A stretch of DNA of 5,537 nt from Candidatus Saccharimonadota bacterium (lineage in GTDB: Bacteria; Patescibacteriota; Saccharimonadia; Saccharimonadales; EFPC-124), in NCBI GenBank assembly GCA_016880595.1, contig JAEHDC010000071.1, positions 1 through 5,537 on the forward strand. The letters run 5' to 3'. Of this stretch, positions 4,870-5,537 are shown in pieces. A model generated the notes under the pieces. That model was not told the origin of the DNA and did no database searches. It worked only from the letters and a program-made list of their open reading frames with translations. The position numbers and the translations under genes were made by a program. Every line of letters begins with the position of its first letter. The first letter of the stretch is position 1.

Positions 4870-5537
4870 ATGAGCAAACCTGACGCTAAGGTGGCATCAA
4901 GCGAGCAGCGTGTTTTCTTTACGCAAGACGACACCGCTCTCCCGTTGCCAAACTTAATAGCTCACCAAGTCGACAGCTTTAAATGGTTTGTCGAGGAAGG
5001 CTTGAGTGAGATTTTTGCCGAGATTAATCCTATTGAGGATTATACTGGCCAAAAACTAGAATTACGTTTTAAAGATTATCGCTTTGTCGACCCCAAGATG
5101 ACAGAGCTAGAAGCGCGAGAAAACAATATTAGTTTTGAAGCGCCGCTTAAGGCTTCGGTTGAGCTCACCAACAAAGTGACCGGCGAAGTAAAAGAGCAAG
5201 AAATTTACCTAGGCGATTTTCCGTGGATGACAAACCGCGGTACTTTTGTTATTAATGGCGCTGAGCGCGTCGTCGTAAACCAGCTAATCCGATCGGCTGG
5301 CGTTTTCTTTACTGCAGATGCCACTGGTGGTCGCAACTATTACGGCGCAAAAATTATTCCTGGCCGCGGTGCGTGGCTGGAGTTTGAGACCGCAACCAAC
5401 GGTGCACTCTACGTCAAGATTGACCGCCGCCGTAAGATTGCCGTAACTACTTTGTTGCGTGCGCTAGCCTTCCCAACAAACACAGCTATAAAAGAAATTT
5501 TTAAAGATGTCGATACCGGCGAAGTACATTACATCGA
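4870..5537 (+). CDS. rpoB: DNA-directed RNA polymerase beta subunit, N-terminal part (3' end outside window)
   Basis: Core transcription subunit that forms, with RpoC, the active-site cleft of RNA polymerase. The visible 222 residues are the N-terminal protrusion and start of the beta2 lobe; the full protein is usually 1,100-1,350 residues. Landmarks: LPNLIAHQVDSFKWFVEEGL (27-46), ARENNISFEAPL (82-93), EQEIYLGDFPWMTNRGTF (109-126) followed by VINGAERVVVNQLIRSAGVFF (127-147), GAKIIPGRGAWLEFE (159-173) and VKIDRRRKI (182-190). These follow E. coli RpoB in order and spacing. The ATG at 4870 is fixed by an in-frame TAA at 4864-4866. A detail: QLIRSAGVFF replaces the near-universal RSPGVFF with Ala at residue 143. 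The gene has its own strong promoter and long leader, and it is not preceded by rplJ-rplL as in E. coli. rpoC probably follows outside the window. Confidence 0.98.
   Translation, partial: MSKPDAKVASSEQRVFFTQDDTALPLPNLIAHQVDSFKWFVEEGLSEIFAEINPIEDYTGQKLELRFKDYRFVDPKMTELEARENNISFEAPLKASVELTNKVTGEVKEQEIYLGDFPWMTNRGTFVINGAERVVVNQLIRSAGVFFTADATGGRNYYGAKIIPGRGAWLEFETATNGALYVKIDRRRKIAVTTLLRALAFPTNTAIKEIFKDVDTGEVHYI

Overview
The window looks like chromosomal core-gene territory of a bacterium with small intergenic gaps. All genes run on the + strand: the 3' part of hisS (histidyl-tRNA synthetase), tig (trigger factor), clpP (Clp protease peptidase), two adjacent unknown genes that are paralogs of each other, and the 5' part of rpoB (RNA polymerase beta). 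TGA ends clpP and no in-frame TGA occurs inside the recognisable genes, so the standard bacterial code fits and the UGA-recoded candidate phyla (Gracilibacteria, Absconditabacteria) are excluded. The Lys/Asp/Glu-rich housekeeping proteins, a HisRS with an atypical motif 3, and the compact promoters make a Patescibacteria/CPR member, perhaps Saccharibacteria-like, my best guess. That is an inference from impression and not a demonstrated placement.

Layout. 2-1117 hisS, 5' end outside the window. 1156-1161 a -10 box seven bases before the tig ATG. 1169-2455 tig. 2461-2487 a perfect CIRCE operator (HrcA site) wrapped around the clpP -35 box. 2507-3103 clpP, whose stop codon lies inside a consensus -35 box for the next gene. 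3171-3845 and 3971-4615 the two paralogous unknown genes, here called P1 and P2. 4619-4657 a long hairpin after P2. 4680-4724 a strong promoter with an AT-rich upstream element. About 139 bases of structured leader, then rpoB from 4870 to the window edge.

How it fits together. tig and clpP form a protein-quality-control pair (folding at the ribosome, then proteolysis), as in the tig-clpP-clpX order of many bacteria, but clpX does not follow here. The HrcA operator makes clpP a predicted heat-shock gene. tig and clpP both appear to be transcribed as leaderless mRNAs, while P1, P2 and rpoB have leaders with purine-rich ribosome-binding sites. Four promoters share the -10 core ATACT.

The most novel content is the P1/P2 pair. 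They are clearly homologous to each other in the C-terminal half and end in a Cys-(Arg/Lys)-Asp-Trp-Arg motif. Their order of predicted strands and helices resembles a divergent GNAT acetyltransferase fold, but I do not recognise the family. The second point of interest is the rpoB leader, with two hairpins and a possible 15-codon reading frame inside the first.
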